From assembly GCA_032690845.1 (NCBI GenBank), contig CM064426.1:43540508-43604507 (forward strand): 64,000 bases of DNA, in the 5' to 3' direction. Position numbers and translations under genes: made by a program. Source of the stretch: Eleusine coracana subsp. coracana. Its lineage: Eukaryota > Streptophyta > Magnoliopsida > Poales > Poaceae. Every line of letters begins with the position of its first letter. Positions within the stretch are counted from its first letter, which is position 1. Positions 1-11,793 of this stretch are shown here, in pieces. A model generated the notes under the pieces. That model saw nothing but the letters and a program-made list of their open reading frames with translations. It was not told where the DNA came from and searched no databases.

Positions 1-1649
1 TACTCTAGAGAGAGAGTATCTTTTGCTGTTTGATCTTACTCTAGAGAGAGAGAGAGTATCTTTTTCTTGTTTCGATCTTACTCTAGAGAGAGAGTGTGTT
101 TTTTGCTTTTGATCTTACTCTAGAGAGAGAGAGAGTAACTAATGCTTGTTTCGATCTTACTCTAGAGAGAGAGAGAGTGTGTCTTTTGTTGGTTTTGATC
201 TTACTCTAGAGAGAGAGAGAGTATCTTTTGCTTGTTTCAATCTTACTCTAGAGAGAGAGAGAGAGAGAGTATGTTTTGCTTGTTTTGATCTTACTCTAGA
301 GAGAGAGAGAAATCTTTTGCTTGTTTTTACTCTAGAGAAAGAGAGAGTATCTTTTGCTTGTTTCGATCTTACTCTAGAGAGAGAATATCTTTTGCTGTTT
401 TGATCTTACCTAGAGAGAGAGAGAGAGAGTATTTTCTTGTTCGATCTACTCTAGAGAGAGAGAGTGTGTGTCTTTTGCTTGTTTGATCTTACTCTAGAGA
501 GAGAGAGAGTAACTTTTTCTTGTTTTGATCTTACTCTAGAGAGAGAGAGTGTGTGTCTTTTGCTTGTTTTGATCTCACTCTAGAGAGAGAGAGAGAGTAT
601 ATTTTGCTTGTTTCAATCTTTCTCTGGAAAGAGAGAGAGAGAATCTTTTGCTTGTTTCGATCTTACTCTAGAGAGGAGGGGAGAGAGTATCTCTTGCGTG
701 TTTTGATCTTACTCTAGAGAGAGAGAGAGATAGTATCTTTTGCTTGTTTTGATCTTACTCTAGAGAAAGGAGAGAGAGAGTATCTTTTTCTTGATTCGAT
801 CTTACTCTGGAGAGAGAGAGAGAGAGAGTATCTTTTGCTTGTTTCGATCTTACTCTAGAGAGAGAGAGATTCTTTTGCTTCTTTCAATGTTACTCTAGAG
901 AGAGAGAGTAACTCTTGCTTGTTTTGATCTTAATCTAGAGAGAGAGAGAGTATCTTTTGCTTGTTTTGATGTTACTCTATAGAGAGAGAGAGTACGTTTT
1001 GCTTGTTTCGATCTTACTCTAGAGAGAGAGAGTAACACTTGCTTGTTTGATCTTAATCTAGAGAGAGAGAGAGTATCTTTTGCTTGTTTTGATCTTACTC
1101 TAGAGCGAGAGAATCTTTTCCTTGTTTTGATCTTACTCTAGAGAGAGAGAGTATCTTTTTCTTGTTTCGATCTTACTCTGGAGAGAGAGAGAGAGAGTAT
1201 CTTTTGCTTGTTTCGATCTTACTCTAGAGAGAGAGAGAGTATCTTTTGCTTGTTTCGATCTTACTCTAGAGAGAGAGAGAGAGAGTATGTTTTGCTTATT
1301 TTGATCTTACTCTAGAGAGAGAGTATCTTTTACTTGTTTCAATCTTTCTCTAGAGAGAGAGAGTATCTTTTACTTGTTTTGATCTTACTCTAGAGAGAGA
1401 GAGAGTAACTCTTGCTTGTTTGGATCTTACTCTAGAGAGAGTATGTTTTGCTTGTTTTGATCTTACTCTAGAGAGAGAGAGAGAATCTTTTTCTTGTTTC
1501 GATCATACTCTAGAGAGAGAGTGTGCGTGTCTTTTGCTTGTTTCGATCTTACTCTAGAGAGAGAGAGAGTATCTTTTGCTTGTTTCAATCTTACTCTAGA
1601 GAGAGAGTATCTTTTGCTTGTTTCAATCTTACTCTAGAGAGAGAGAGAG

Positions 1650-3447
1650 TATGTTTTGCTTGTTTTGATCTTACTCTAGAGAGAGAGAGAGAATCTTTTG
1701 CTTGTTTCGATCTTACTCTAGAGAGAGAGAGAGAGTATCTTTTGCTTGTTTCAATGTTTCTCTAGAGAGAGAGAGATCTTTTGCTTGTTTTGATCTTACT
1801 CTAGAGAGAGAGAGAGAGAGTAACTCATGCTTGTTTCGATCTTACTCTAGAGAGAGAGAGAGAGTACCTTTTGTTGGTTTTGATCTTACTCTAGAGAGAG
1901 AGAGAGTATCTTTTGCTTGTTTCAATCTTACTCTAGAGAGAGAGAGAGAGAGAGTATGTTTTGCTTGTTTTGATCTTACTCTAGAGAGAGAGAGAATCTT
2001 TTGCTTGTTTTGATCTTACTCTAGAGAAAGAGAGAGTATCTTTTGCTTGTTTCGATCTTACTCTAGAGAGAGAGTATCTTTTGCTTGTTTTGATCTTACT
2101 CTAGAGAGAGAGAGAGTATCTTTTTCTTGTTTCGATCTTACTCTAGAGAGAGAGAGTGTGTGTCTTTTGCTTGTTTTGATCTTACTCTAGAGAGAGAGAG
2201 AGAGTAACTTTTTCTTGTTTCGATCTTACTCTAGAGAGAGAGAGAGAGTGTGTCTTTTGCTTGTTTTGATCTCACTCTAGAGAGTGAGAGAGAGTATCTT
2301 TTGCTTGTTTCAATCTTTCTCTGGAAAGAGAGAGAGAGAATCTTTTGCTTGTTTTGATCTTACTCTAGAGAGAGAGAGAGGGAGAGAGAGAGAGAGAGTA
2401 TCTCTTGCTTGTTTTGATCTTACTCTAGAGAGAGAGAGAGAGAGAGAGAGTATCTTTTGCTTGTTTTGATCTTACTCTAGAGAAAGAGAGAGAGAGAGAG
2501 AGTATCTCTTGCTTGTTTCGATCTTACTCTAGAGCGAGAGAATCTTTTGCTTGTTTTGATCTTACTCTAGAGAGAGAGAGAGTATCTTTTTCTTGTTTCG
2601 ATCTTACTCTGGAGAGAGAGAGAGAGAGTATCTTTTGTTTATTTTGATCTTACTCTAGAGAGGGAGAGAGTATGTTTTGCTTGTTTTGATCTTACTCTAG
2701 AGAGAGAGAGAGAATCTTTTGCTTGTTTCGATCTTACTCTAGAGAGAGAGAGAGAGTATCTTTTGCTTGTTTCAATGTTTCTCTAGAGAGAGAGAGATCT
2801 TTTGCTTGTTTTGATCTTACTCTAGAGAGAGAGAGAGAGAGTAACTCATGCTTGTTTCGATCTTACTCTAGAGAGAGAGAGAGAGTACCTTTTGTTGGTT
2901 TTGATCTTACTCTAGAGAGAGAGAGAGTATCTTTTGCTTGTTTCAATCTTACTCTAGAGAGAGAGAGAGAGAGAGTATGTTTTGCTTGTTTTGATCTTAC
3001 TCTAGAGAGAGAGAGAATCTTTTGCTTGTTTTGATCTTACTCTAGAGAAAGAGAGAGTATCTTTTGCTTGTTTCGATCTTACTCTAGAGAGAGAGTATCT
3101 TTTGCTTGTTTTGATCTTACTCTAGAGAGAGAGAGAGTATCTTTTTCTTGTTTCGATCTTACTCTAGAGAGAGAGAGTGTGTGTCTTTTGCTTGTTTTGA
3201 TCTTACTCTAGAGAGAGAGAGAGAGTAACTTTTTCTTGTTTCGATCTTACTCTAGAGAGAGAGAGAGAGTGTGTCTTTTGCTTGTTTTGATCTCACTCTA
3301 GAGAGTGAGAGAGAGTATCTTTTGCTTGTTTCAATCTTTCTCTGGAAAGAGAGAGAGAGAATCTTTTGCTTGTTTTGATCTTACTCTAGAGAGAGAGAGA
3401 GGGAGAGAGAGAGAGAGAGTATCTCTTGCTTGTTTTGATCTTACTCT

Positions 3448-3478
<31 letters not shown>

Positions 3479-3700
3479 CTTTTGCTTGTTTTGATCTTAC
3501 TCTAGAGAAAGAGAGAGAGAGAGAGAGTATCTCTTGCTTGTTTCGATCTTACTCTAGAGCGAGAGAATCTTTTGCTTGTTTTGATCTTACTCTAGAGAGA
3601 GAGAGAGAGTATCTTTTTCTTGTTTCGATCTTACTCTGGAGAGAGAGAGAGAGAGAGTATCTTTTGTTTATTTTGATCTTACTCTAGAGAGGGAGAGAGT
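1650..3700. repeat. 1.02-kb tandem duplication within satellite 1
   Basis: The block at about 1650-2670 is repeated at about 2671-3700 with an offset of 1021 bp. Diagnostic unit variants recur in the same order: a GTACCTTTTGTTGG unit, a CTCGTACTC-free run, a TCTCACTCTAGAGAGTGAG unit, a TCTTTCTCTGGAAAG unit and a TTTTGTTTATTTTG unit. The translation of 1702-2013 is identical to that of 2723-3034, so the duplication is recent relative to the spread among ordinary units. Confidence 0.85.
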
Positions 3701-4416
3701 ATCTTTTGCTTGTTTCAATCTTTCTCTAGAGAGAGAGAGTATCTTTTACTTGTTTTGATCTTACTCTAGAGAGAGAGAGAGAGAGTAACTCTTGCTTGTT
3801 TGGATCTTACTCTAGAGAGAGTATCTTTTGCTTGTTTCAATCTTTCTGTAGAGAGAGAGAGAGAGAGGGTATCTCTTGCTTGTTTCGATCTTACTCGGGA
3901 GATAGAGAATCTTTTACTTGTTTTGATCTTACTCTAGAGAGAGAGAGAGAGAAAGTATATTTTGCTTGTTTTGATCTTACTCTAGAGAGAGAGAGAGAGA
4001 GTATCTTCTGCTTGTTTCAATCTTACTCTAGAGAGAGAGAGAGAGTATCTTTTGCTTGTTTCAATCTTACTCTAGAGAGAGAGAGAGAGTATGCTTTGCT
4101 TGTTTTTATCTTACTCTAGAGAGAGAGAGAGAGAGAGAATCTTTTGCTTGTTTATATCTTACTCTAGAGAGAGAGAGAGTGTGTGTCTTTTGCTTGTTTA
4201 GATCTTACTCTAGAGAGAGAGAGTATCTTTTGCTTGTTTCAATCTTTCTCTAGAGAGAGAGAATCTTTTGCTTGTTTCGATCTTACTCTAGAGAGAGAGA
4301 GAGAGAGAGAGAGTAACTCTTGCTTGTTTTGATCTTACTCTAGAGAGAGAGTACCTTTTGTTGGTTTTGATCTTACTCTAGAGAGAGAGTATCTTTTGCT
4401 TGTTTCAATCTTACTC

Positions 4417-4450
<34 letters not shown>

Positions 4451-5096
4451 CTTGTTTGGATCTTACTCTAGAGAGAGAGAGAATCTTTTGCTTGTTTTGA
4501 TCTTACTCTAGAGAGAGAGTATCTTTTGCTTGTTTTGATCTTACTGTAGAGAGAGAGAGAGTATCTTTTTCTTGTTTCGATCTTACTCTAGAGAGAGAGT
4601 GTGTGTCTTTTGCTTGTTTTGATCTTACTCTAGAGAGAGAGAGAGTATCTTTTGCTTGTTTCAATCTTTCTCTAGAAAGAGAAAGAGAGAATCTTTTGGT
4701 TGTTTCGATCTTACTCTAGAGAGAGAGAGGGAGAGAGAGAGAGAGTATCTCTTGCTTGTTTTGATCTTACTCTAGAGAGAGAGAGAGAGTATCTTTTGCT
4801 TGTTTTGATCTTACTCTAGAGAAAGAGAGAGAGAGAGAGAGTATCTTTTTCTTGATTCGATCTTACTCTGGAGAGAGAGAGTATCTTTTGTTTGTTTCGA
4901 TCTTACTCTAGAGAGAGAGAGAATCTTTTGCCTGTTTTAATGTTACTCTAGAGAGAGAGAGAGTAACTCTTGCTTGTTTTGATCTTAATCTAAAGAGAGA
5001 GAGAGAGTATCTTTTGCTTGTTTCGATCTTACTCTAGAGAGAGAGAGAGAGAATCTTTTGCTTGTTTTGATGTTACTCTATAGAGAGAGAGAGAGA

Positions 5097-7890
5097 GTAC
5101 CTTTTGCTTGTTTCGATCTTACTCTAGAGAGAGAGAGTAACACTTGCTTGTTTTGGTCTTAATCTAGAGAGAGAGAGAGAGAGTATCTTTTGCTTGTTTC
5201 GATCTTACTCTAGAGAGAGAGAGAGAGAATGTTTTGCTTGTTTTGATCTTACTCTAGAGAGAGAGAGAGAGAATCTTTTGCTTGTTTTGATCTTACTCTA
5301 GAGAGAGAGAGAGTATCTTTTGCTTGTTTTGATCTTACTCTGAAGAGAGAGAGAGAGAGAGAATCTTTTTCTTGTTTCAATCTTACTCTAGAGAGAGAGT
5401 ATCTTTCTGTTGTTTCGATCTTACTCTAGAGAGAGAGAGAGAGATAGTATCTCTTGCTTGTTTTGATCTTACTCTAGAGAGAGAGAGAGAGTATCTTTTG
5501 CTTGTTTTGATCGTACTCTAGAGAAAGAGAGAGAGAGAGAGAGAGTATCTTTTTCTTGACTCGATCTTACTCTGGAGAGAGAGAGAGAGTATATTTTGCT
5601 TGTTTCGATATTACTTTACAGAGAGAGAGAGAGAGAGAGTATCTTTTGCTTGTTTCGATCTTACTCTAGAGAGAGAGAGAGTAACTCTTGCTTGTTTCAA
5701 TCTTAATCTAGAGAGAGAGAGAGAGTATCTTTTGCTTGTTTTGATCTTACTCTAGAGAGAGAGAGAGAGTATCTTTTGCTTGTTTCAATCTTATTCTAGA
5801 GAGAGAGAGAGTATCTTTTGCTTGTTTTGATCTTACTCTAGAGAGAGAGAGAATCTTTCGTTTGTTTTGATCTTACTCTAGAGGGAGAGAGAGAATCTTT
5901 TGTTGTTTTGATCTTACTCTAGAGAGAGAGAGAGTATCTTTTTCTTGTTTTGATCTTACTCTAGAGAGAGAGAGAGATAGTATCTTTTGCTTGTTTCGAT
6001 CTTACTCTAGAGAGAGAGAGAGTAACTCTTGCTTGTTTCAATCTTAATCTAGAGAGAGAGAGAGAGAGAGAGTATCTTTTGCTTGTTTCGATCTTACTCT
6101 AGAGAGAGAGAGAGAGTATCTTTTGCTTGTTTCAATCTTATTCTAGAGAGAGAGAGAGTATCTTTTGCTTGTTTTGATCTTACTCTAGAGAGAGAGAGAA
6201 TCTTTCATTTGTTTTGATCTTACTCTAGAGGGAGAGAGAGTATCTTTTGTTGTTTTGATCTTACTCTAGAGAGAGAGAGAGTATCTTTTTCTTGTTTTGA
6301 TCTTACTCTAGAGAGAGAGAGAGATAGTATCTTTTGCTTGTTTCGATCTTACACCGGAGAGAGAAAGAGTATCTCTTGATTGTTTCAATCTTACTCTAGA
6401 GCGAGATAATCTTTTGCTTGTTTTGATCTTACTCTAGAGAGAGAGAGAGAGAGTATCTTTTTCTTGTTTTGATCTTACTCTAGAGAGAGAGAGAGAGTAC
6501 CTTTTGCTTGTTTCGATCTTACTCTAGAGAGAGAGAGTAACACTTGCTTGTTTTGGTCTTAATCTAGAGAGAGAGAGAGAGAGTATCTTTTGCTTGTTTC
6601 GATCTTACTCTAGAGAGAGAGAGAGAGAATGTTTTGCTTGTTTTGATCTTACTCTAGAGAGAGAGAGAGAGAATCTTTTGCTTGTTTTGATCTTACTCTA
6701 GAGAGAGAGAGAGTATCTTTTGCTTGTTTTGATCTTACTCTGAAGAGAGAGAGAGAGAGAATCTTTTTCTTGTTTCAATCTTACTCTAGAGAGAGAGAGT
6801 ATCTTTCTGTTGTTTTGATCTTACTCTAGAGAGAGAGAGAGAGATAGTATCTCTTGCTTGTTTTGATCTTACTCTAGAGAGAGAGAGAGAGTATCTTTTG
6901 CTTGTTTTGATCGTACTCTAGAGAAAGAGAGAGAGAGAGAGAGTATCTTTTTCTTGACTCGATCTTACTCTGGAGAGAGAGAGAGAGTATATTTTGCTTG
7001 TTTCGATATTACTTTACAGAGAGAGAGAGAGAGAGAGTATCTTTTGCTTGTTTCGATCTTACTCTAGAGAGAGAGAGAGTAACTCTTGCTTGTTTCAATC
7101 TTAATCTAGAGAGAGAGAGAGAGTATCTTTTGCTTGTTTTGATCTTACTCTAGAGAGAGAGAGAGAGTATCTTTTGCTTGTTTCAATCTTATTCTAGAGA
7201 GAGAGAGAGTATCTTTTGCTTGTTTTGATCTTACTCTAGAGAGAGAGAGAATCTTTCGTTTGTTTTGATCTTACTCTAGAGCGAGAGAGAGAATCTTTTG
7301 TTGTTTTGATCTTACTCTAGAGAGAGAGAGAGTATCTTTTTCTTGTTTTGATCTTACTCTAGAGAGAGAGAGATAGTATCTTTTGCTTGTTTTGATCTTA
7401 CTCTAGAGAGAGAGAGAGTAACTCTTGCTTGTTTCAATCTTAATCTAGAGAGAGAGAGAGAGAGTATCTTTTGCTTGTTTCGATCTTACTCTAGAGAGAG
7501 AGAGAGAGTATCTTTTGCTTGTTTCAATCTTATTCTAGAGAGAGAGAGAGTATCTTTTGCTTGTTTTGATCTTACTCTAGAGAGAGAGAGAATCTTTCGT
7601 TTGTTTTGATCTTACTCTAGAGGGAGAGAGAGTATCTTTTGTTGTTTTGATCTTACTCTAGAGAGAGAGAGAGTATCTTTTTCTTGTTTTGATCTTACTC
7701 TAGAGAGAGAGAGATAGTATCTTTTGCTTGTTTCGATCTTACACCGGAGAGAGAAAGAGTATCTCTTGATTGTTTCAATCTTACTCTAGAGCGAGATAAT
7801 CTTTTGCTTGTTTTGATCTTACTCTAGAGAGAGAGAGAGAGAGTATCTTTTTCTTGTTTTGATCTTACTCTAGAGAGAGAGAGAGAGTAT
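5097..7890. repeat. 1.40-kb tandem duplication within satellite 1
   Basis: About 5097-6496 is repeated at about 6497-7890. The offset is 1390-1400 bp, drifting with GA-run length. Marker units shared in order are TAACACTTGCTTGTTTTGG (5139 and 6539), TTCTTGACTCGATC (5553 and 6951) and ACACCGGAGAGAGAAAGAG (6351 and 7741). Agreement of rare variants over the whole length shows block duplication, not independent unit turnover. Confidence 0.85.
5640..6345. repeat. About 340-bp tandem duplication nested in the 1.40-kb block
   Basis: An eight-unit string is repeated immediately downstream: GTAACTCTTGCTTG, CAATCTTAATCTAG, CAATCTTATTCTAG, AATCTTTCGTTTG, TTTTGTTGTTTTG, then a GATAGTATC unit. The copies start at about 5640 and 5980. 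The same pair recurs inside the second 1.40-kb copy, at about 7035 and 7385, so the smaller duplication happened first. Confidence 0.75.
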
Positions 7891-8148
7891 CTTTTGATTG
7901 TTTTGATCTTACTCTAGAGAGAGAGAGTGTCTTTTGCTTGTTTCGATCTTACTCTAGAGAGAGAGAGTATGTTTTACTTGTTTTGATCTTACTCTAGAGA
8001 GAGAGAGTATCTTTTGCTTGTTTCAATCTTTCTCTAGAGAGAGAGAGTATCTTTTGCTTGTTTTGATCTTACTCTAGAGAGAGAGTAACTCTTGCTTGTT
8101 TGGATCTTACTCTAGAGAGAGTATCTTTTGCTTGTTTCAATCTTACTC

Positions 8149-8184
<36 letters not shown>

Positions 8185-8208
8185 CTTTTGCTTGTTTCAA
8201 TCTTACTC

Positions 8209-8242
<34 letters not shown>

Positions 8243-10100
8243 CTTTTGCTTGTTTCAATCTTACTCTAGAGAGAGAGAGAGTATGTTTTGCTTGTTTCGA
8301 TCTTACTCTAGAGAGAGAGAGAGTATCTCTTGCTTGTTTTGATGTTATTCTATAGAGAGAGAGAGAGAGTACCTTTTGCTTGATTCAATCTTACTCTAGA
8401 GAGAGAGAGTACCTTTTGCTTGTTTTGATGTTATTCTAGAGAGAGAGAGAGAGTATCTTTTGCTTGTTTCAATCTTACTCTAGAGAGAGAGAGTATGTTT
8501 TGCTTGTTTTGATCTTACTCTAGAGAGAGAGAGAGAATGTTTTGCTTGTTTTGATCTTACTCTAGAGAGAGAGAGAGTATCTTTTGCTTGTTGTGATCTT
8601 ACTCTGAAGAGAGAGAGAGAGTATCTTTTTCTTGTTTTGATCTTACTCTAGATAGAAAGAGTATCTTTTGGTTGTTTCGATCTTACTCTAGAGAGAGAGA
8701 GAGATAGTATCTCTTGCTTGTTTTGATCTTACTCTAGAGAGAGAGAGAGTATCTTTTTCTTGTTTTGATCGTACTCTAGAGAAAGAGAGAGAGAGAGAGA
8801 GAGAGTATCTTTTTCTTGACTCGATCTTACTCTGGAGAGAGAGAGAGAGAGTATATTTTGCTTGTTTCGATCTTACTTTACAGAGAGAGAGAGAGAGAGT
8901 ATCTTTTGCTTGTTTTGATCTTACTCTAGATCTAGAGAGTAACTCTTGCTTGTTTCGATCTTAATCTAGAGAGAGAGAGAGAGAGTATCTTTTGCTTGTT
9001 TCAATCTTACTCTATAGAGAGAGAGAGTATCTTTTGCTTGTTTCGATCTTACTCTAGAGAGAGAGAGAATCTTTTGCTTGTTTTGATCTTACTCTAGAGG
9101 GAAAGAGAGTATCTTTTGTTGTTTTGGTCTTACTCTAGAGAGAGAGAGAGTATCTTTTTCTTGTTTTGATCTTACTCTAGAGAGAGAGAGAGAGTGTGTC
9201 TTTTGCTTGTGTCGATCTTACTCTAGAGAGAGAGAGAGTATGTTTTACTTGTTTTGATCTTACTCTAGAGAGAGAGAGAGTATCTTTTGCTTGTTTCAAT
9301 CTTTCTCTAGAGAGAGAGAGTATCTTTTGCTTGTTTCGATCTTACTCTAGAGAGAGAGAGAGAGAGAGAGAGTAACTCTTGCTTGTTTGGATCTTACTCT
9401 AGAGAGAGTATCTTTTGCTTGTTTCAATCTTACTCTAGAGAGAGAGAGAGTATCTTTTGCTTGTTTCAATCTTACTCTAAAGAGAGAGAGAGTATGTTTT
9501 GCTATTTTCGATCTTACTCTAGAGAGAGAGAGAGAGAATCTTTTGCTTGTTTTGATCTTACTCTAGAGAGAGAGTGTGTGTGTCTTTTGCTTGTTTTGAT
9601 CTTACTCTAGAGAGAGAGAGTATCTTTTGCTTGTTTCAATCTCTCTAGAGAGAGAGAGAGAATCTTTTGCTTGTTTTGATCTTACTGTAGAGAGAGAGAG
9701 AGAGTAACTCTTGCTTGTTTCGATCTTACTCTAGAGAGAGAGAGAGAGAGAGAGTACCTTTTGTTGGTTTTGATCTTACTCTATAGAGAGATAGTATCTT
9801 TTGCTTGTTTCAATCTTACTCTAGAGAGAGACAGAGAGAGAGTATGTTTTGTTTGTTTTGATCTTACTCTAGAGAGAGAGAGAGAGAGAATCTTTTGCTT
9901 GTTTTGATCTTACTCTAGAGAGAGAGAGAGTATCTTTTGCTTGTTTCGATCTTACTGTAGAGATAGAGAGAGTATCTTTTTCTTTTTTTGATCTTACTCT
10001 AGAGAGAGAGAGAGAGAGGAGAGAGAGAGTATCTCTTGCTTGTTTTGATCTTACTCTAGAGAGGGAGAGAGAGTATCTTTGCTTGTTTTGATCTTACTCT

Positions 10101-10155
<55 letters not shown>

Positions 10156-10194
10156 CTTTTTCTTGATTTGATCTTACTCTGGAGAGAGAGAGAG

Positions 10195-10545
10195 CTCTAT
10201 CTTAAGTTTCACTTCACGGTCAGGCGGTAGGTCAGAGATATCTTCGGGAAACACGTCTGGATACTCACAAACAACAGGGATGTTCTCAAGTGATTGCCCT
10301 TTCATGTGATGGACAATCAAGACTTTCGATGAATTGATGTTTAGAGAAAGTGTGTCTTTGCCATGCAAAGGGGAGTTGATGTGAATGATACGGGGCTCGA
10401 TGTCTAGCATGATGAAATCCATGGGGTAGATTTTCTTGTTTATTTCTAGGGGAGCTTTGCATACTATTTGATTGGCTCTAATTTGTCCAGCGGGGGAACG
10501 AACTATGTAGCATTTTATATAAAGTGCTATGAAATACAGTAACAA
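10195..10545 (-). pseudogene. gag-pol fragment (protease C-terminus and linker to RT), element E
   Basis: The minus-strand frame matches the region of element B between the end of the protease and the start of reverse transcriptase. It shows SPAGQIRA (B: SPGGKIRA), INSPLHG (B: LNSPLHG), then IPVVCEYPDVFPEDI and PPDREVKLKIEL. About 20 residues around the ILGM-W motif of B are missing between MLDIE and PRIIHINSP, so there is an internal deletion. The frame reads directly into GA-repeat codons at the satellite 1 junction, which marks the truncation. The sequence upstream of SPAGQ (about 10500-10545) has no match to B. There is no catalytic aspartate and no RT domain, so this is a dead fragment. 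Its normal role would be polyprotein processing and replication of the element. Confidence 0.7.
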
Positions 10546-11778
10546 GGTTTTAGTTCACATTTTCCAGCCTCAAAGGTCAATAATACGACAATGCGTTTTA
10601 AAATAAATTCTATGTTGATTGTACAACAGTTAGAAAAGTGGGTATTTTGAATAGAGAACAAAGTCTTCAAAATTTGGGCTTGGATCCATGTCACAATACA
10701 CTTTCACAGCTTTCCAGATTGTAATCATACTTTCAAAAATTCCAAGTAAATCTGGAGTTATGAATTTTGCCATTTTAGGTTGGCAAATTCTATTTCAGAT
10801 TGATAGAGGCTTAATGTTTCGGCTCTACTGGACAGAGGAAAACTGGTAAAATGGTGAAACGTATTGGAGATGAAACTAGACTTCAAAAGCTTTCCAGATT
10901 GGGTTTATACACCTAAAATTTCAGAATACAACTTTAGTTATGAATTTTCTAAGTTCAAGGTCATGCTGGAAATAGTGAGTTGACATATTGCACTTATCCC
11001 ATGTTTCTGAGGTGGTTACTGTTATGATCGAAATTTCATTTCAATTCTAGGTGACAGAGGATGTTGAGATCTTTCTAAAGAGTATTTATTTGCCTTATTT
11101 GGTTGAGTATTTTAATAGTTATGAATTTTTTGAAGATGATAGCTGAATTCAGGACAGATTTCTTGTTATCTTAACTTTGGGACTTGTATTTTGAATTTTT
11201 ATGTTCCACAAGTTTAGAGATTTAGTATCCAGAGGTTGGTGAGCAAGATGAGAACATATTTTAGTTTAGCTAAAAGGAATGCATGATGCAAAAAGGTGTC
11301 ATTTTATTAACCTATCGTTCCTCACAATACAATACATATTTTGCCGAGACTTAGCGGCACGAATATTTGGTGACGACCCGTACTCAACACGTAAGTCATT
11401 CTAAATGTTATACTAACATCGTTAGTGTACCTGCAGAAGATCCATTGTAGTAACAATACATCAAATTCAAAAGAAACTATGAAAAGAAGCACAATTCTAC
11501 TAGTAACGATCCATGGGAAAGAATCACCCCGTGATAAGTCACGAGCCAACAGTGTCTCGTATCCGCCTGCGAGCACAGGCACCAATATCGCGCGTGTCGG
11601 TTAAGCACGCACGTACCTTTGTTTGCAGAAGTCGTAGATGCAAATAATGTAAGCAAACATAACCCAGGTTAGCTTTGTCACCACCCTATTATCTATATGG
11701 GCAATACTAACGTATCCTCACCCAAGAACGTCGTAGTTTTTAAAAATATGATTTATTTGTTGTATTATCATGGACCAC
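10546..11778. other. Unassigned internal sequence of element E, no gene seen
   Basis: This AT-rich stretch lies between the protease fragment and the primer-binding site, where gag would be expected. I find no gag-like peptide, CCHC knuckle or long frame on either strand. The 87-residue minus frame at 11322-11585 matches nothing I recognise. The segment may be leader plus rearranged filler from another LTR. Confidence 0.5.
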
Positions 11779-11791
11779 GGTTCTGATACCA
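11779..11791 (-). other. Primer-binding site (initiator Met tRNA), element E
   Basis: The minus strand reads TGGTATCAGAACC, 12 of 13 positions as in the usual plant PBS TGGTATCAGAGCC. It lies 2 bp inside the LTR end at 11794, which fixes E as minus-strand and this LTR as the 5' LTR. Confidence 0.85.
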
Positions 11792-11793
11792 GC

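Larger units (their letters stand above)
1..10194. repeat. Satellite 1: GA-rich minisatellite array
   Basis: Uninterrupted tandem array of units of about 40-50 bp. Each unit has a T-rich half (CTTTTGCTTGTTTCGATCTT or a close variant), then ACTCTAGAGAG, then a GA-dinucleotide run of variable length, which is why unit length varies. Roughly 220 units are present. Most carry TCTAGA and GATC. The array begins before position 1 and ends abruptly at about 10194 against retroelement coding sequence. The purine/pyrimidine strand asymmetry is strong. Translation gives Arg-Glu and Phe-Ala-Cys-Phe repeats in several frames, which is a product of the repeat and not a gene. I do not recognise the family. 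Confidence 0.95.

Noticed and set aside
146..9610. Plus-strand open frames with RSYSRERE and FACFDLTLERER repeats
   Set aside because: They are satellite 1 units translated. The same peptide arises from hundreds of units, frames change with GA-run length, and no start context or domain is present.
1..10194. CRISPR-like array (regular repeats with variable spacers)
   Set aside because: The variable part is a GA run of differing length, not unique spacers, and the surrounding sequence is plant retroelement DNA.
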